Source of the DNA: PALSA-270 sp963770915
Lineage (GTDB): Bacteria; Acidobacteriota; Terriglobia; Terriglobales; Acidobacteriaceae
Direction of reading: 5' to 3'
NCBI GenBank assembly: GCA_963770915.1
Contig: CAVYRG010000001.1
Span: forward strand, 1,054,001 to 1,118,000
Length of the DNA stretch: 64,000 nucleotides
The notes under the pieces were generated by a model, which was not told the DNA's origin, did not search any database, and was given only the letters and a program-made list of their open reading frames with translations. Every line of letters begins with the position of its first letter. Position 1 is the first letter of the stretch. Below are positions 17,362 to 24,889 of the stretch, in pieces. The translations under genes were made by a program, and so were the position numbers.

Positions 17362-17913
17362 TCACATCTTCTGCCACGTCATCTCCACCTGCACCGGAAT
17401 GTCGTTCTTGATCGGCACCGTCAGCAGCGACGGTGGATCGATCTTGAAGTCGGTCAGCGTCGCCGGCACCGTACCTTCCAGGTGCACCTGATTCCCCTGC
17501 ATCCGCGCCTGGAACGGTACTTGCTTGTAGTGAACCGTCTGTCCGGCAAATTGAACTTCCAGGTCCGCATGAATCGTCGCCGACCCGATTTCCGCCTCCG
17601 CAAACTGCGTCTTCACCACCACCATCGGATACTGCCCGCCCCGCGTCACCTGCAGCATGTGCAAGTCGCGATTGCTGTCGCCCGAATCGAACGACTTAAC
17701 CGGCACCGCAATAAGAAATTCGCAGCTTCCCGCCTTGCAAACACCCTTGCCCCGCGTCTCGTGGCTCACTCCCTCCACATGATGCAAAGGATGCGACACC
17801 TGGTACGTCAGCGTAGACTCCGTCAAGCTCCATTGGCTATCCGCCAGCGCCGCCGCAGGCAGCGCCAGCATAAGAATTGCGAGGCTAGCCCTTCGAATGA
17901 TCTTGCCGCTCAC
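17362..17913 (-). CDS. YceI family periplasmic protein
   Basis: 183 aa with a signal peptide ending near AAALA. The YceI lipocalin-like barrel is shown by LTYQVSHPLHHVEGVS, SFDSGDSNRDLHMLQV and the YPMVVVKT strand. YceI proteins bind polyisoprenoid-type amphiphiles in the periplasm. The start overlaps the stop of the upstream gene by four bases; that gene encodes b561-like helices, echoing the yceI-yceJ(b561) pairing of enterobacteria. This supports a shared quinone or isoprenoid function. Confidence 0.85.
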   Translation of the reverse strand: MSGKIIRRASLAILMLALPAAALADSQWSLTESTLTYQVSHPLHHVEGVSHETRGKGVCKAGSCEFLIAVPVKSFDSGDSNRDLHMLQVTRGGQYPMVVVKTQFAEAEIGSATIHADLEVQFAGQTVHYKQVPFQARMQGNQVHLEGTVPATLTDFKIDPPSLLTVPIKNDIPVQVEMTWQKM

Positions 17914-18848
17914 CGTTCCGCCCCCGCCGCCTGGCCATCCAAATCTCCATACGCCTCAGTCGAGTGGGAACGTCGCCAATGAAACGCCGCGAGAATGTCG
18001 CGCGTAGAATTCGAAATCAAATGCGGCTTCGTCACCGAGAGGATCGCCAGGCCATACGCTGCCGCCGTCACAATCGCCACTTCGCTGTGCGCGCTGGCAA
18101 TCCCATGCACTCTCTCTCCCTGGCTCTTCTGGCTGAACGCCATCGCGCCCAGAATCGGCGTCAGCACCATGCCCGGCCCGTGAATCCACGCCAAAGCTTT
18201 ATGAAATCGAATGGGGCCTTCCGTCTTGGTTCCCGGAATTTTGGGAGCGAAAATCGCATAGTATGCGGTCGCCGCGTACAGCCCCACCGTCGCCGATCCC
18301 AGCGCGGCATGTAGATCGCGCGAGCTTGAACTCGTGCTCTTCCCGCCCGCAAAAAACCCGCTCACCACCGTCGCCACCAGCGGCGCGGTAGTAATCAGTC
18401 CCAGTTCCTGATGCACGTGCAGCATGTGCGACCGCTTGTTCAGCCGCGCCTGCTCCTGCGCGCTGCCTGTGGTCTGCGCCGCGCCGAATCCCAGGTCGCT
18501 CAGCGTCAGCTCCGAAGTCATCGTCACATCCGCCGTCTGGTCCGCGCCCGGCTTGATGGTCACTTTAGTTTGTTCGGCATTGAATCCCGCGGCAGTGACC
18601 GATACTTCATAGTCTCCCGGCGCCACATTTGCTACGCTGTAAGCGCCCTCAGCGTTGGTCTCCGCCTCGTAGGACTGCCCCGTCGCTACATTCTTAATCG
18701 CGACCTTCGCCCCGGCCACCGCCTTGCCCAAATTGTCCTTCACCGTTCCCGAAAGTGCCGGCCCGCCGGCCTGCGCCGCAAGCGGAACCGAAACCAAAAC
18801 TGATATCAGCAGAACTCGCGACAGAAAAATGCCCGCTCGCACATGCAT
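17910..18848 (-). CDS. Carboxypeptidase-regulatory-like domain fused to a b561-like membrane domain
   Basis: 312 aa. Signal/first helix, then a CarboxypepD_reg-like Ig domain (ALSGTVKDNLGKAVAGAKVA, APGDYEVSVTAAGF) around residues 30-110, a linker, then four hydrophobic segments with histidines at helix positions (HVHQELG, DLHAALG, RFHKALAWIHGPGM, SAHSEVA). The His spacing suggests haem b binding as in cytochrome b561-type proteins, but this is inference. Start ATG 18848 has GGAGG upstream. Coupled by a four-base overlap to the YceI gene. Confidence 0.6.
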   Translation of the reverse strand: MHVRAGIFLSRVLLISVLVSVPLAAQAGGPALSGTVKDNLGKAVAGAKVAIKNVATGQSYEAETNAEGAYSVANVAPGDYEVSVTAAGFNAEQTKVTIKPGADQTADVTMTSELTLSDLGFGAAQTTGSAQEQARLNKRSHMLHVHQELGLITTAPLVATVVSGFFAGGKSTSSSSRDLHAALGSATVGLYAATAYYAIFAPKIPGTKTEGPIRFHKALAWIHGPGMVLTPILGAMAFSQKSQGERVHGIASAHSEVAIVTAAAYGLAILSVTKPHLISNSTRDILAAFHWRRSHSTEAYGDLDGQAAGAER

Positions 18849-19275
18849 GCACGCCCCTCCTCTGGGATTTCTCCGCACTGTTTTTTGGAATCAGTTGCAG
18901 ACAGATATGCCGGTAGGATGCCACAAGCCGCCGCCCGAGATGCACTCCATCCAGCGGAAATGAACGGCGAAGCGACGGGCCTCTCTCCGGCTGCGGTCGC
19001 GTGGAGCGGCACTCCTGTCCGCCTGCATTTCTAGTTAACGCGCAGGTGCCGCGTTCGAGCCCATCGAGCGGAACCATCCGCCGCCATCCCACGCCTGGCG
19101 TGAGGCACCTGCCTGCGGCGCGCTAGGCAGGGCACGACCTCCAAGAGGTAAACAAAATCTTGCGCCGTCGCGGGAAGGGCACGGCTTCAGCCGTGCCGTC
19201 ACCGCCGCAAAATCAAAGCACCCGAGCGGCCGTAGCCGCGAGGAATGTCCGATGCTCAACATTCGAAATTGCGTT
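18849..19275. other. Intergenic region with a dispersed repeat
   Basis: About 430 bases without a supported gene. The segment 19173-19245 is copy 2 of the repeat seen at 17221-17352. Upstream of it the sequence is ordinary GC-rich DNA and should contain the promoter for the b561-like gene. Confidence 0.5.
19173..19245. repeat. Dispersed hairpin-containing repeat, copy 2
   Basis: Contains the perfect stem GGCACGGC-TTCA-GCCGTGCC (19178-19197) and then AAATCAAAGCACCCGAGCGG followed by CCGTAGCCGCGAG, matching the end of copy 1. The TTnA-looped stem also resembles the element inside the gene at 27.98 kb. Confidence 0.65.
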
Positions 19276-20073
19276 TCAAACCTCGGCTGTACCTTCCAAA
19301 TAGAAGACGCAATTCCCTTCCAGCTCCACTCGCTCGCCGAGTAGCCGACAAACCACTACTCCGCCACGACGCGATGCCTGAAAGGCTTTAAATTCCATCT
19401 TTCCAAGCCGCTTGCTCCAGTACGGAGCCAGCATGCAATGCGCAGCGCCGGTGACGGGATCCTCCGGAATGCCTTTGGCCGGAGCAAAATATCGGCTGAC
19501 GAAATCGTAGTCGCCCTCTCCCTTTGCGGTCACGATCAAGCCCGACCGATCCATGCGAGCAATCGCAGTGATGTCGGGAGAGAGTTCGCGCAACCCTTGC
19601 TCGCTTGGCAGCAGAGCTAAGTAATTAAAGTCATTGACGAAGACCTCAATTGGATCGACGCCCAGAGCTTCCGCCAAACCAGGCGGTGAGACAGTCTTTT
19701 GCGATGTCCGTGCGGGAAAGTCCATCACGTAAGTTGTTCCCACCCGATTCGCGGCTAACGGCCCGCTGGCAGTCTGAAACACAACCTTGCTTCGTCCAGG
19801 TTCCAGCTTTTCCATAACGACCGCGGCGCTCGCCAGTGTGGCGTGTCCGCAGAGCGGAACTTCCACCTCGGGTGTAAACCAGCGCAGACGGTAGTCGCTG
19901 CCGTCCCGCACGAGAAATGCCGTTTCCGCCAGATTGTTTTCGGCTGCGATGGCGTGCATGGTGGCATCATCCGGAAAGCTGTCCATCAGTATGACGGCTG
20001 CCGGATTTCCCGCAAAACATCGGGTTGTAAATGCGTCTACTTGAAAGATCGGGAATCGTTTGGGAACTTTCAT
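19276..20073 (-). CDS. PhzF family isomerase/epimerase-like protein
   Basis: 265 aa. PhzF enzymes have a diaminopimelate-epimerase-like fold with two mirrored domains. Visible motifs: FQVDAFTTRCFAGNPAAV at the N-terminus, NNLAETAFLV (the family's active-site Glu) and PLCGHATLASA. The GEDPVTGSAH-type loop appears as PEDPVTGAAHC. Start ATG 20073 fits the conserved N-terminus; the open frame further up covers the repeat module. Substrate unknown; most family members are uncharacterised. Confidence 0.9.
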   Translation of the reverse strand: MKVPKRFPIFQVDAFTTRCFAGNPAAVILMDSFPDDATMHAIAAENNLAETAFLVRDGSDYRLRWFTPEVEVPLCGHATLASAAVVMEKLEPGRSKVVFQTASGPLAANRVGTTYVMDFPARTSQKTVSPPGLAEALGVDPIEVFVNDFNYLALLPSEQGLRELSPDITAIARMDRSGLIVTAKGEGDYDFVSRYFAPAKGIPEDPVTGAAHCMLAPYWSKRLGKMEFKAFQASRRGGVVVCRLLGERVELEGNCVFYLEGTAEV

Positions 20074-20082
20074 CGAATTCCG

Positions 20083-20143
20083 CCTTAAACAAATCGGGCC
20101 GCCCGCAGGCGGCCCGTTGATCTTACTGAGAACCGAGAACTGA
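20083..20143 (-). repeat. 61-bp UNCG-hairpin module, copy A
   Basis: On the minus strand it reads ...AGTAAGATCAAC then the stem GGGCCGCC-TGCG-GGCGGCCC followed by GATTTGTTTAAG. It matches 20720-20780 at 59 of 61 positions. It follows the PNPOx stop and precedes the PhzF start, so it could end or attenuate transcription. Confidence 0.8.
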
Positions 20144-20167
20144 TCCAATACCCGGGTGCCGTAGTCT

Positions 20168-20710
20168 CTAACGCAATCCGCGCAGCCCATCAATGCTGGA
20201 GCTGTTCTTCGCCGCGCGATAGTCTCTCAGCCCCTCGGCGCCCTTTTTGCTCGTCCAGGCCTGCAATTGCTCTCGTTCGCCTTCGTAGCGAAGCAGCGGA
20301 ACCCCGAACCCGCACGACTCCGATACCCGAGTAAGCTCAACCACAATGACGGACCGCACGCCCTCGAATTCGGGAAACAGCGACCGCAGTCCGTCGAACT
20401 CAACATCCGCCGGTTCCGCTACGCGGCCGCGTCCATGCAGACGCAGAATCTTAGGCGCACCTTGAAAGGCGCAGAACATGATGACAATCCGCCCGTTCTC
20501 CTTCGCGTGGGCCACGGTCTCAATCCCGCTGCCGGTTAAATCGAGATACGCCACCCGGCCCGAGTCGACGATCCGAAACGTATTTAGTCCCTTAGGAGAA
20601 AGATTGACATGCCCCTCAGGGTCGAGCGGCGCCGACGCCACAAAGAACATAGGTTGCGCCCGGATGAACTCTATCGTCGCTTCATCCAGCGAAGTAGAAA
20701 GCCTGCCCAT
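20168..20710 (-). CDS. Pyridoxamine 5'-phosphate oxidase-like flavoprotein
   Basis: 180 aa split-barrel flavin-binding fold. The N-terminal helix and strand (FIRAQPMFFVASAPLDPEG, VNLSPKGL) and the ENGRIVIMFCAF strand are those of the PNPOx-like group with pyridoxamine-oxidase-related but unknown substrate. Start ATG 20710 is chosen because upstream sequence belongs to the hairpin module. The C-terminal AWTSKKGAEGLRDYRAAKN is the conserved family tail. Cytoplasmic; possibly a flavin/F420-type reductase. Confidence 0.82.
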   Translation of the reverse strand: MGRLSTSLDEATIEFIRAQPMFFVASAPLDPEGHVNLSPKGLNTFRIVDSGRVAYLDLTGSGIETVAHAKENGRIVIMFCAFQGAPKILRLHGRGRVAEPADVEFDGLRSLFPEFEGVRSVIVVELTRVSESCGFGVPLLRYEGEREQLQAWTSKKGAEGLRDYRAAKNSSSIDGLRGLR

Positions 20711-20719
20711 CGCGCTACT

Positions 20720-20780
20720 CCTTAAACAAATCGGGCCGCCCGAAGGCGGCCCCTTGATCTTACTGAGAACCGAGAACTGA
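20720..20780 (-). repeat. 61-bp UNCG-hairpin module, copy B
   Basis: Minus strand stem GGGCCGCC-TTCG-GGCGGCCC with a UUCG tetraloop, then GATTTGTTTAAG. It sits 15 bases after the stop of the radical SAM gene. Only two differences from copy A. Confidence 0.8.
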
Positions 20781-20795
20781 GAACTGGGAACTGAA

Positions 20796-22963
20796 CTAGT
20801 CCCCCGCCACCGGCTCGCCCACTTCCGGCTTAACCGCCGGCGCAGGAGTAATCCCATGCCCGTTCCCATTCGCCGGAGAAGTCAATGCCCCCAGCGGAAT
20901 GAATCCATTCTCCGACTGCACCGGCTTCTCTTGCAGCACTACCTCGCGGTACAGCGCTGCCATGCGGGCGTTGTAGGCTTCGTCGTTCTTCTGCGCGCCG
21001 CGGGCCGCCGCTGCTTTGGCATCGCGCGCCCGCTTCTTTTCTTCGCCCGAGTTCTTGGCGATGCCCAGCTTGTCGAGATCCTGCTGCTCTTCCAGCGTCA
21101 CCAGCTCATCTTTCAGGACAAGCCCATGCTCGACGACTTCCATCTTCACGTTCTTGCCGCCGGCGAAGATCTCATGCCGCCCGTGCTCCTCGTACCACTT
21201 GGTGAGCGTGGCCGTCATGTGCATTTTCTCGATGATGTTCCGCCATCCCACGCCGGTGTTGTAGGCGCAGAAGGAAATTTCGCCCTCCTGCGTGGCATAA
21301 GGAATGATGCATTGCTCGGTCCGCCGGAAGTCGTAGTTGAACAAATCCTGGAACCACATTCCCGCGATGAACAGGAAGTTCCACCGATCCTGCCGCCGCT
21401 TCATCACGTCGTCAATCGTCCGGTCCGGTCCCACTTTGCCGTAATTCTTTCCCGTGACGTTGTAGTTCTTGTCGAACTTCTTCAACAGATCCGTCATCTT
21501 GAAGTGCGTCGGCGACTGGAACGGATCGTAATTCTTCATCAGGCACAGCGCCATGCCGAACCCGGTCCAGAATTTGCTGCGTGCCCCGTCGTTGACCTTG
21601 GCGATGTCCTTCGCCAGTTGGTCCCCTTTCAGGAATGCCGTAACGGGAACCGCTTCCTTGGTTTCCTTATCGATCATCACCGCCATCCCCGTCCCGCAAT
21701 TCGGGTGACAACCGCAGGATAGCTGGCCCCAATTGTTGTCGGCGTCTTTGGAGTGCATCAGGTCGGCCCAGTCGCTGAAGGTCGACATAAACGAAATCGG
21801 GAACCAGTCGCGCGACGGGCTCGCCGAGGCCGGTTTGATCTTTCACGTCGTGCGCCAGGTGCGAGAGCGTGTAGCGCTGCGCGTTGCGGCGATCGTCGGT
21901 GACGGCTTCGTCGCGGCCGGTGAAGCTGACCGGCTGGAAGCTGAGGAACCCGATCTTCTTCGGATTATCCAGCGCGAACTTGATGATGCGTCCGACCTGC
22001 TCGTTGTTGATGCCGTTCACGATGGTCACCACCGGCACGATTTCGCAGCCGGCGCGGTGCAGGTTGTCGATGGCTTTCAATTTCACGTCGAACAGGTTGC
22101 CGACTTTGCGGTGCGCGTTGGCCGCGTTGCCGATGCCGTCAAACTGCAAGTACGCATAGCGCATGCCGGCTTCGACCGCCTGTTGCGCGAACTCGAAGCT
22201 CTTGGCGAACTCAATGCCGTTGGTGGCGGCCTGCACGCTGTTGTATCCCACTTTGCGGGCGTAGCGAACCGCATCCAGGAAGTACGGCGACAACGTCGGC
22301 TCGCCCCCCGAGAACTGCACGCTCATCTGGCGCCGCGGCTTGATCGTGATGGCGTTGTCGAGCATGGTCTTGATGTCTTCCCAGCTCAGCTCGTGCACAA
22401 AGCCAACCTGGTTGGCGTCCATGAAGCAGGGATCGCACATCATGTTGCAGCGGTTGGTCAGGTCGATGGTCAGCACCGAGCCGCGTCCGTATTTCACCGT
22501 GGAAGATCCGTGGTGATGCAGGTGCTCGTCGCTGTGCGCCTTGATGTCGCGGCCGGGGAAAACATCTTCCAGGTGCTTGGAGAAATCCGTGTCAATCGAC
22601 ATCACATCTTCAAAGTGGCCGTGCGTGGGGCAGTCCTTCACCATCAGGATTTTGCCGTCCCGCTCAATAATGGTGGCCTTGATCTCGCCCACCTTCTCGT
22701 TCATCAGCACTTCCACCGGCAGCTTGCCGTCGAGAATCTGCTGGCGAATTTCCGGCACGCACTTCGGGCACAGCGAGTCAGTCGCGCGCGGCCAACCCAG
22801 CGGCGGCTTCGACTTTTCGTACGACTTGAGCAGCGGCTTGTCCGACCACTTGGGCGTGGGCGACGGGTTGGGCTGGATGCGGTTGACGCGATCGTAAACC
22901 ACCCAAACGCCGCGGGCGGCCAGACGTGACTGCCTTCTCGACGTACTTTACCGGCTTGTGCAT
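20796..22963 (-). pseudogene. Radical SAM protein (MJ0619/Tes-like layout), broken by two frameshifts
   Basis: Read with two single-base skips, this is one protein of about 720 aa. It begins MHKPVKYVEKAV at 22963; a first shift near 22920 joins it to RLAARGVWVVYDRVNRI. Next comes an N-terminal Cys motif (SLCPKC, later CPTHGHF), then the radical SAM cluster motif CNMMCDPC inside LTIDLTNRCN and the SGGEPTLSP strand. A second shift near 21815, in a run of CG dinucleotides, joins EPVAR to WFPISFMSTFSDWADL and a Cys-rich part (LSCGCHPNCG). The layout, with N-terminal Cys pairs, core and C-terminal Cys region, resembles the MJ0619/tetraether-synthase group. Whether the breaks are real or sequence errors cannot be decided here. 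Confidence 0.75.
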
Positions 22964-23426
22964 GTGTGCTCGCTTTCGAAATTCGTTTTGGTCGTGCGCC
23001 GTTGGTCGTTGGCTCTTAGCCGCCAGCTTCTAGTTGCCAGCCAGGAACTGCCCTCAGCATCTGAACCCTGATTCGCACTAAGCTAGCAGCTAGCAGCTTT
23101 CTGCCCTGGGAGCGCCGGCTAGCGCTTTCCATCTATAGGTTGAGTCATCTTTATCTTATTGACGCAAATGGCTTAACGCATCCAGAACCCAACGAAAGGG
23201 GAAAAAACAGGGTTTAGCGGGAGAATGCCGCATTGGGCGGTGGTAAGTTGTTGAAAAGGAACGGGGTAGTTTTGACTGGCCGAAAGACGAAAGAAATGAC
23301 AGCGAATGTTCATCCGTCACATCCAACGGATCCTGGTTCGAGGAGAATGGACCCAGGAAGCTGTCGTGGAGTCGAACGAAATAGGTGCGGGCCCGGGTTC
23401 TTGTGGTCGGGCGTGACATGCGAATT
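22964..23426. other. Intergenic region before tRNA, with repeat copy
   Basis: About 460 bases, no supported gene. It contains a short repetitive stretch AGCTAGCAGCTAGCAGC (23082-23098) and, at 23265-23324, one copy of the repeat also found at 24013-24064. The tRNA promoter must lie in the last part but no clear match was found. Confidence 0.5.
23265..23324. repeat. Direct repeat flanking the tRNA segment, copy 1
   Basis: Starts GGTAGTTTTGACTG and ends with AGCGAATGTTCATCCGTCAC followed by ATCC. The same sequence, with an 8-base gap, recurs at 24013-24064 in the same orientation. Confidence 0.75.
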
Positions 23427-23501
23427 GGCCCCGTAGCTCAGCCTGGATAGAGCACTAGGTTCGCACCTTAGAGGTCGTGAGTTCGAGTCTCACCGGGGCC
23501 A
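23427..23501 (+). tRNA. tRNA, anticodon CGC (Ala by anticodon, Arg-like body)
   Basis: A complete 75-nt cloverleaf: acceptor GGCCCCG / CGGGGCC with discriminator A, D arm GCTC...GAGC, anticodon arm CTAGG-TTCGCAC-CTTAG (one G-U pair), five-base variable loop, T arm GTGAG-TTCGAGT-CTCAC. The 7-base loop places U33, anticodon CGC and A37, which decodes the Ala codon GCG. However, the G3-U70 pair needed by alanyl-tRNA synthetase is C3-G70, and the D loop has A20 and the overall look of tRNA-Arg. CCA is not encoded. Confidence 0.85.
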
Positions 23502-23570
23502 CTCCCAAAAGTTCCGAACTGGGATCGTTGCCGCTTGACATGCGAGCAGGCGAGCGCGAAACTTGGGTTG

Positions 23571-23586
23571 TAAGGTGCGAACCTAG
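23571..23586 (+). other. Exact reverse complement of the tRNA anticodon arm
   Basis: TAAGGTGCGAACCTAG here is the reverse complement of 23455-23470, which spans the anticodon stem-loop. It lies 70 bases after the tRNA and before the terminator, so it should be part of the same primary transcript. Confidence 0.8.
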
Positions 23587-23612
23587 GCGCTCTGCTTAGG
23601 TCTGAGATTGAA

Positions 23613-23637
23613 GGGCGGCTGCGAAGCCGCCCTTTTT
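23613..23637 (+). terminator. Rho-independent terminator after the tRNA
   Basis: Eight-base stem GGGCGGCT / AGCCGCCC with a GCGA loop, followed by TTTTT. It is the strongest terminator seen in the window and sets the end of the tRNA transcript about 136 bases past the tRNA. Confidence 0.88.
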
Positions 23638-23650
23638 GCGTTCTGCGGCA

Positions 23651-23920
23651 CTATTCACCAAAGACGAAGCGGCCCAGTTCGTCGCCTAGCCGCTTTACCT
23701 GTTCTGGATCGCTGGCGGCGCGGAAGCGGTCGGCGAGCTGGAAAAAAGCTCGTTCTTTCTGCCGGCTGGCTTCGATGCCCTGCTCGATGAGTTCCACTAA
23801 AACGCGGTTGTCGCTAAGCTTGCGCCGCTTTGCCATGCTCTCGACTTGTTGGGCAATCTTAGGCGGCAAACTCAGGCTGCGGCGGACTGTTTTTGCGCGG
23901 GGTCGCTTTGGTGCGGGCAT
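23651..23920 (-). CDS. Ribbon-helix-helix protein (CopG-like, antitoxin-type)
   Basis: 89 aa, very basic N-terminus with KTVRRSLSLPPKIAQQVESM (beta strand plus first helix) and LSDNRVLVELIEQGIEA (second helix), the ribbon-helix-helix fold of CopG/Arc-type regulators. The C-terminal half (RFRAASDPEQVKRLGDELGRF) is helical and could bind a toxin, but no toxin gene is adjacent. Start ATG 23920 is preferred over 23962, as the upstream part covers a GTGCAC repeat that looks like its own operator. Confidence 0.7.
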   Translation of the reverse strand: MPAPKRPRAKTVRRSLSLPPKIAQQVESMAKRRKLSDNRVLVELIEQGIEASRQKERAFFQLADRFRAASDPEQVKRLGDELGRFVFGE

Positions 23921-23936
23921 GTGCACCATTGTGCAC
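23921..23936. promoter_or_regulatory. Tandem GTGCAC boxes, candidate RHH operator
   Basis: Two palindromic GTGCAC hexamers at 23921-23926 and 23931-23936, one helical turn apart, directly upstream of the start codon; a half-like GGTGCG follows at 23943. Spacing fits side-by-side ribbon-helix-helix dimers. Confidence 0.45.
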
Positions 23937-23973
23937 CAGTTTGGTGCGAGCTGGTTGCGCAAGCTGCATGGCT

Positions 23974-24002
23974 CCCACCTTTACAAAGAACGTAAAGGTG
24001 GG
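23974..24002. repeat. 11-bp perfect hairpin CCCACCTTTAC / GTAAAGGTGGG
   Basis: Perfect stem of eleven pairs with loop AAAGAAC. It directly precedes the second copy of the direct repeat (24013-24064) and lies upstream of the ribbon-helix-helix gene. Confidence 0.75.
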
Positions 24003-24012
24003 CCACCCGCAG

Positions 24013-24064
24013 GGTAGTTTTGACTGCCGAAAGAAATGGCAGCGAATGTTCATCCGTCACATCC
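24013..24064. repeat. Direct repeat flanking the tRNA segment, copy 2
   Basis: Matches 23265-23324 apart from an eight-base gap and a few changes. Together the copies bracket the tRNA and the ribbon-helix-helix gene. Confidence 0.75.
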
Positions 24065-24097
24065 GATGAGCCGCATTTCAGGGAAAATCGAATGTGC

Positions 24098-24134
24098 CCC
24101 AGGTTCGCGCCCGGTATTTGGGCGCTAACCTGGG
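24098..24134. repeat. REP palindrome upstream of the RAYT gene
   Basis: CCCAGGTT-C-GCGCCC, seven-base loop, GGGCGC-T-AACCTGGG: a 37-bp hairpin with one mismatch. It lies 35 bases before the transposase start and shares its core with 24721-24749 and 26912-26944. Confidence 0.85.
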
Positions 24135-24169
24135 CGCCCTAAACCCGAAAGCAAGTTTGGGTTGTCGCT

Positions 24170-24721
24170 ATGCCAACCGGTCTGCGTCGATTTCAACAAT
24201 CCGGCCAATCCCACTTCCTCACATTCAGTTGCTACCGCCGCCAGCCCAATTTTGATTCTCCAGAAACCTACGACCTGATGGTGGATTGCCTCGAGAACAC
24301 GCGCCGCGGCTTCGATCTGTGCATTTACGGATACGTCATCATGCCCGAACACGTTCATCTGCTGGTGAGCGAACCCGAGCAGGCGTCGCTGGCCGAGGCG
24401 ATGCACTTTCTAAAATTGTCCTTCGCCAAACAACTCCGCAGCCGAAGAGGTGCGCTAGCGTCGGGTTCGTTCTGGCAAAAACGCTATCACGACCGGAACG
24501 TGCGCGATGCGCGAGAATTTACGGTGAAGCTACGCTACCTGCATCGCAATCCGGTGAAGCGTGGCCTGGTGAAAGAGCCGAGAGATTGGAAGTGGAGCAG
24601 CTTCCGTCACTATGCGTTAAGAGAAATCGGAGTGGTTGAGATTGAATCGGAATGGACGGCGCGAGATCGGGAAGCAAAAACCAGCGGCGGGGCGGGGAGA
24701 GTGTTGCTAAATCCAAGCTAG
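24170..24721 (+). CDS. REP-associated tyrosine transposase (RAYT)
   Basis: 183 aa Y1 transposase of the IS200-like superfamily that acts on REP palindromes. The HUH metal motif is HVHLLV in MPEHVHLLVSEP, and the catalytic tyrosine is most likely in RYLHRNPVKRGLV near residue 125. The C-terminal WSSFRHYAL is typical of RAYTs. The gene is flanked by REP hairpins: one just upstream and an inverted one overlapping its stop codon. These are normally domesticated single-copy genes. The frame is intact. Confidence 0.93.
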   Translation: MPTGLRRFQQSGQSHFLTFSCYRRQPNFDSPETYDLMVDCLENTRRGFDLCIYGYVIMPEHVHLLVSEPEQASLAEAMHFLKLSFAKQLRSRRGALASGSFWQKRYHDRNVRDAREFTVKLRYLHRNPVKRGLVKEPRDWKWSSFRHYALREIGVVEIESEWTARDREAKTSGGAGRVLLNPS

Positions 24722-24754
24722 CGTCCAAAGAACGGACGCGAACCTGGGGCACCC
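24721..24754. repeat. REP palindrome at the end of the RAYT gene
   Basis: Stem GCGTCC / GGACGC (24721-24726, 24734-24739) followed by GAACCTGGGGCACCC. Its reverse complement aligns with the upstream REP from GTGCCCCAGGTTCGCG on, so the two copies are inverted around the gene. It overlaps the RAYT stop codon. Confidence 0.8.
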
Positions 24755-24763
24755 GGCCGCCAC

Positions 24764-24853
24764 ATGCAGCCTCAAATCTTCGAGACGTTGGCGAAGGAAC
24801 TGGTTACCAAAAAGCCTCTGACGTACAAGAAACTGACGCGGGAAACGTTTTAG
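24764..24853 (+). other. Possible 29-aa peptide or gene remnant
   Basis: A short open frame beginning MQPQIFETLAKELV and ending in LTRETF. The helical, charged sequence looks like a piece of a protein rather than random translation, but it has no clear ribosome binding site and is very short. Could be a truncated end of a lost gene. Confidence 0.2.
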
Positions 24854-24889
24854 TACCGTCGTAATCTAAGCATCTTTGGAAATCCATCC

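Noticed and set aside
23156..23419. 87-aa frame on the minus strand containing VTDEHSLSFLSSF
   Set aside because: Translates the direct repeat also found at 24.0 kb; repeated as DNA, not as a gene.
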